DNA of 6,671 nucleotides, taken from positions 1-6,671 of the forward strand of contig JBFXJF010000058.1 in assembly GCA_050175155.1 (NCBI GenBank), given 5' to 3'. The notes below the pieces were generated by a model. It made no database searches and was not told the DNA's origin. It worked only from the letters and a program-made list of their open reading frames with translations. This DNA comes from JBFXJF01 sp050175155 (GTDB lineage Bacteria > Bacillota > Bacilli > Tepidibacillales > Tepidibacillaceae). Below are positions 4,751-6,671 of the stretch, piece by piece; within the stretch, counting starts at the first letter, position 1; every line of letters begins with the position of its first letter. The position numbers and the translations under genes are program-made.

Positions 4751-4819
4751 TTGTCAAAGGTAGTATTTAAAATTTTTTAAAAATGCACTAAAAATTTTTA
4801 AATCTCCACCTTTTGACAA
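4751..4819. repeat. Long inverted repeat TTGTCAAAGG ... CCTTTTGACAA
   Basis: TTGTCAAAGG (4751-4760) is inverted at 4809-4819 with a one-base insertion. Inside, TTTAAAATTTTTTA and TAAAAATTTTTAAA are roughly complementary, so the whole 69 bases can fold into one stem with a short top loop. A further TTGTCAA lies at 4722-4728. It may be a degenerate miniature element end or a structured leader; no match is claimed. Confidence 0.6.
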
Positions 4820-4885
4820 GAAGCTTTTCGAAGATGCCGTTTTAAACAAAACCTTTATTTATAAGCGTTTTTAAAGATTTTATAC

Positions 4886-4915
4886 TTGACTTATAATGTT
4901 AAAACGTGATATTAT
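4886..4915 (+). promoter_or_regulatory. Sigma-A-type promoter for the small hydrophobic peptide
   Basis: The -35 TTGACT (4886-4891), 18-base spacer and -10 TATTAT (4910-4915) form a good housekeeping promoter. Transcription would start near 4922, giving a leader of about 130 bases before ATG 5052. It is the best promoter match on the plus strand in the window. Confidence 0.75.
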
Positions 4916-4955
4916 AAGGGTAACTAAAGATATAAAATACTACAATTTGAGTTAA

Positions 4956-4977
4956 AAAGGAGAAGACCATAAATTAG
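4956..4977 (+). other. Strong orphan ribosome site in the peptide mRNA leader (ATA AAT TAG)
   Basis: AAAGGAG (4956-4962) is followed six bases later by ATA AAT TAG (4969-4977). If ATA served as a start, this would be a two-codon frame. Otherwise it is an unused ribosome-binding sequence, possibly a standby or decoy site upstream of the folded ribosome site at 5039. It could also be chance. Confidence 0.35.
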
Positions 4978-5019
4978 TTTTTAAAAGCTAGTAATAATAG
5001 AGAAGGGACACTTAAAAAA

Positions 5020-5041
5020 CCCTTACACGCAAGTGAAAGGG
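5020..5041 (+). promoter_or_regulatory. Hairpin holding part of the ribosome site of the peptide gene
   Basis: CCCTT (5020-5024) and CAC (5026-5028) pair with GTG (5033-5035) and AAGGG (5037-5041), with one A-A mismatch and a GCAA tetraloop (5029-5032). The right arm runs into the ribosome site AAGGGGGTG (5037-5045) of ATG 5052. Hiding the ribosome site in the mRNA leader is a common feature of type I toxin genes. Confidence 0.7.
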
Positions 5042-5051
5042 GGTGAACCAG

Positions 5052-5183
5052 ATGGAAGAAGTCTATTTTGTTTTGGTAGTGATTGGAGCATTTCTTCTCA
5101 ACTTAGAAAGATTTTTAAATGTTTTGGAAAAAGCCAAAAAGTTATTCCAAAATAAAAAGGATAGTTCCCCACCGACAAAGTAA
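5052..5183 (+). CDS. Small hydrophobic peptide, putative type I toxin (43 aa)
   Basis: ATG 5052 lies six bases after AAGGGGGTG. The 43-aa product, beginning MEEVYFVLVVIGAFLLN, has one membrane helix (about residues 5-17), an amphipathic basic segment (LERFLNVLEKAKKLFQNKK) and a polar tail, DSSPPTK. Short length, a single helix with a lysine-rich C-terminal side, its own promoter, a structured leader with a partly hidden ribosome site and a convergent antisense promoter together match Gram-positive type I toxins such as TxpA- or Fst-like peptides. I do not recognise the sequence as a named member. If it is a toxin, excess product would damage the membrane and the antisense RNA would block or destabilise its mRNA. 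The alternative is a harmless membrane microprotein. It is too short for most gene callers. Confidence 0.68.
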   Translation: MEEVYFVLVVIGAFLLNLERFLNVLEKAKKLFQNKKDSSPPTK

Positions 5184-5232
5184 GAGTCCTATCCTTCTGG
5201 GAGGGGCAAAGAGCCTTGTCCCTTCCCTTCTC
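5145..5232 (-). ncRNA. Predicted antisense RNA (type I antitoxin) of about 90 nt
   Basis: The promoter at 5240-5269 (minus) predicts a start near 5233, and the minus-strand stem with U tail predicts an end near 5145. The RNA would be fully complementary to the last 13 or so codons and the 3' untranslated part of the peptide mRNA, including its terminator hairpin. This 3'-overlap layout is that of the txpA/RatA and bsrG/SR4 pairs in Bacillus. It is inferred from promoter and terminator only; no expression data. Confidence 0.58.
5147..5196 (-). terminator. Terminator of the antisense RNA
   Basis: Read on the minus strand, AAGGATAG (5196-5189) pairs with CTATCCTT (5164-5157), followed by TTTATTTTGG. 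This gives an 8-bp stem with a large loop and a U-rich tail. It would end the antisense RNA inside the C-terminal codons of the peptide gene. Confidence 0.6.
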
Positions 5233-5244
5233 TATTATTATTAT
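5199..5244 (+). terminator. Terminator of the peptide mRNA
   Basis: GGGAGGGG (5199-5206) pairs with CCCTTCCC (5220-5227) with one G-T pair; a further AAG/CTT extends it inside two mismatches. The tail TTCTCTATTATTATTAT is T-rich. It would end the plus transcript just past the start of the antisense RNA. Confidence 0.72.
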
Positions 5245-5269
5245 AACATATGCAAAATATTCTTAGCAA
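5240..5269 (-). promoter_or_regulatory. Minus-strand promoter opposing the small peptide gene
   Basis: On the minus strand, -35 TTGCTA (5269-5264), an 18-base spacer and a perfect -10 TATAAT (5245-5240) point back at the peptide gene. No minus-strand gene lies there, so the product would be an antisense RNA. Confidence 0.68.
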
Positions 5270-5305
5270 GTTTATATATTTAAAAAAATCTAAAGGAGTG
5301 AAAAA

Positions 5306-5782
5306 ATGTTAAGAAATCAAATTATTAATTTGTATGTCGTTAATGGGTTAGATGATTTTCAGCTTAGAAACACCGATGATTTACTTAAAGTACATGGAAT
5401 TAAATACGATAAAATCGACGGTTATAATGAACTTGACGAAGCAAATCAGACTATTTACAAAAATTTTATTATTAAATTTATTAACAATCTAAGTATAGAC
5501 AATAAAGCAACATTAATTCCATCAGGTATTTATTATGTTGAGGATTTTCAGTATTTAATCAAAGAAAATCCGGATGATGATCATGTTATGGTTAGTGGTG
5601 GGGCTGTTTTTCAAATTTTAAAAGATGGTTCTAAACATTTGCTGCATGAATGGGCTGACGAAGATTATAAAAATTATGAAAGTATTAAAGCTAAATCAAA
5701 GTTTTATCTGCGTTTTGAATACGAAATACAGGAAAGAAACGAATGGATCCATGTTATAAAAGACGGAAACGAGTGGTATTAA
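5306..5782 (+). CDS. Uncharacterised soluble acidic protein (158 aa)
   Basis: ATG 5306 is seven bases after AAAGGAG (5292-5298). The 158-aa product has no signal peptide or membrane helix and is acidic. The N-terminal half looks helical (LDDFQLRNTDDLLKVHGIKY, about 15-34; NELDEANQTIYKNFIIKFIN, 41-60). The C-terminal half is beta-rich (SGIYYVEDFQYL, VMVSGGAVFQIL, SKFYLRFEYEI, NEWIHVIKDGNEWY). I recognise it only as a conserved-hypothetical type seen in Clostridia and know no function for it. There is no catalytic motif I can name. It lies 21 bases upstream of the SLH-protein gene in the same direction, so the two probably share a transcript. The only visible upstream signals are the terminator and antisense promoter at 5199-5269; no strong plus promoter is seen between 5245 and 5290. 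Confidence 0.7.
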   Translation: MLRNQIINLYVVNGLDDFQLRNTDDLLKVHGIKYDKIDGYNELDEANQTIYKNFIIKFINNLSIDNKATLIPSGIYYVEDFQYLIKENPDDDHVMVSGGAVFQILKDGSKHLLHEWADEDYKNYESIKAKSKFYLRFEYEIQERNEWIHVIKDGNEWY

Positions 5783-5803
5783 ATCTAAAGGAGAGGATTT
5801 TAA

Positions 5804-6671
5804 ATGAAAAAAATATCAATAATCATATTAACTATTGTACTCTTATTTACATCAGTATCTTTAGTCTTTGCAGAAACTAGCAGATTTACAGATTTAAGTA
5901 CGAGCCATTGGGCTTATGACAATGTAATCCTATTAGTAGACCTAGGAGTTATTAATGGTTACGGTGACGGAACATTCAGACCTAATAACAATATTAGTAT
6001 AGCGGAATTTACTAAGCTTGTTTTATGTGCTATTGGCAATGATGTTGGCAATGCTACTATTGGTAAATGGTATCTGAATTATATCAATGAAGCTATTAAA
6101 ATAGGTTTAATAGAAGAAGGGGAATATACCAACTACGATAATTACATCACGCGATCGGAAATGTCTAAAATCGTCGTTAATGCCTTAGGTGCTGATTATG
6201 TTTATCCTGAAAACCTGGTAGACTATATTGATCTAATTAAAGATTATTACACAATCGATGATGAATATAAAGACTACATTTTGAAGGCATATTCTTTAGG
6301 TATTCTTACTGGTAATGGTGATGGAACATTCAGACCTAACAACTTTGCCCTAAGAACCGAAGCTTCTACTATTGTTGCTAGATTAATTTTCCCTGATCAA
6401 AGAATATTACCTGACTTAGAACCTAAAGAAGAAGAAACTATCCCTTCCGGAACTAATCCGTTTACTTTCTACGATGAAATGACTTTATGGAATCTGGCCA
6501 ACTATAATTCTTCTCCAACAAGCGGAGGTTATAGGGTGGATAATAATACTATTATATTTAATGGCGGCGGTACTTCTAGCGGTGAAGACTATGTTGTTGC
6601 TGAAACGTTAAATCCTAATATAAATTATCAGCTGTATAACGTAACAAAATCATTAATTGACCAGGATCATT
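5804..6671 (+). CDS. Secreted protein with three SLH domains (3' end outside window)
   Basis: ATG 5804 follows AAAGGAGAGG (5788-5797), and the frame is open to the end of the window (289 residues). Residues 1-23 are a clear signal peptide: KK, a hydrophobic core, then VFA with cleavage before ETS. Three S-layer homology domains follow: about 27-72 (FTDLSTSHWAYDNV, GYGDGTFRP), 86-128 (KWYLNYINEAIKIGLI, ITRSEMSKIV) and 140-195 (YKDYILKAYSLGILTGNGDG, LRTEASTIVARLI). The binding motifs that are TRAE in the family read SIAE, TRSE and RTEA-type here. SLH domains bind pyruvylated secondary cell-wall polymer, so the protein is held at the cell surface. After an acidic, proline-containing linker (about 199-218), a new domain begins that I cannot identify. 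It is probably co-transcribed with the gene above. The SLH call is firm; the effector domain is unknown. Confidence 0.92.
   Translation, partial: MKKISIIILTIVLLFTSVSLVFAETSRFTDLSTSHWAYDNVILLVDLGVINGYGDGTFRPNNNISIAEFTKLVLCAIGNDVGNATIGKWYLNYINEAIKIGLIEEGEYTNYDNYITRSEMSKIVVNALGADYVYPENLVDYIDLIKDYYTIDDEYKDYILKAYSLGILTGNGDGTFRPNNFALRTEASTIVARLIFPDQRILPDLEPKEEETIPSGTNPFTFYDEMTLWNLANYNSSPTSGGYRVDNNTIIFNGGGTSSGEDYVVAETLNPNINYQLYNVTKSLIDQDH

Larger units (their letters stand above)
4514..4885. other. Gene-free region with four inverted repeats
   Basis: No frame on either strand shows a credible gene. The stretch holds a nested hairpin at 4554-4592, a 10-bp hairpin at 4613-4636, a C-rich tract (two runs of six C, 4664-4678), a 9-10-bp hairpin at 4698-4721 and a long inverted repeat at 4751-4819. 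G+C content changes sharply between about 4640 and 4740. It lies between the element's right end and the promoter at 4886. Confidence 0.7.

Noticed and set aside
1..6671. tRNA or rRNA genes
   Set aside because: No cloverleaf with a T-loop GTTCRA-type motif or conserved rRNA sequence was found on reading both strands.

Overview
The window is AT-rich DNA with strong AGGAGG-type ribosome sites, short intergenic gaps and an S-layer-homology (SLH) surface protein. Together these point to a low-GC Gram-positive bacterium, most likely in the Clostridia. The species cannot be read from the sequence. tnpB and parts of 4640-4740 are visibly richer in G+C than their surroundings.

Layout. Positions 1-2994 form a plus-strand operon of Tad/type II secretion type. 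It holds the tail of a TadB-like membrane protein and a TadC-like membrane protein. Next comes a repeated block of very short hydrophobic 'micropilin-like' proteins: one decayed copy with an ATA start and two intact copies. Last are two larger proteins with a single N-terminal membrane helix (140 and 162 aa), which resemble minor pilins. Between the first and second short-protein copies lies a decayed 110-bp piece of a second tadC-like gene, so this part of the operon once duplicated and then collapsed. A 54-aa ribbon-helix-helix protein (3007-3171) follows in the same direction.

Positions about 3188-4513 are an IS200/IS605-type element carrying only tnpB. The RuvC and zinc-finger residues are intact. 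The left side has a 13-bp hairpin containing an extended -10 promoter and touching the ribosome site. The right end is a hairpin ending in TTGAC and probably encodes the 3' part of the omega (guide) RNA. No tnpA is present.

Positions 4514-5051 hold no gene but contain four inverted repeats and then a good sigma-A-type promoter (4886-4915). That promoter leads to a 43-aa hydrophobic peptide (5052-5183). Its ribosome site is partly folded into a hairpin, and an opposing promoter (5240-5269, minus strand) would give an RNA of about 90 nt antisense to its 3' end. This is the architecture of a Gram-positive type I toxin-antitoxin module.

Positions 5306-6671 contain an uncharacterised acidic soluble protein and the start of a secreted protein with three SLH domains, which runs off the window.

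How the parts fit. TadB/TadC-like proteins form the inner-membrane platform of a pilus or secretion machine. The short hydrophobic proteins and the two larger single-helix proteins are its probable substrates. The SLH protein would be attached to the cell wall. The tnpB element and the toxin module look like accessory insertions between these surface-related genes. The main oddity is that three reading frames (1481, 2096, 3255) have ATA exactly where a strong ribosome site and homology place the start codon.
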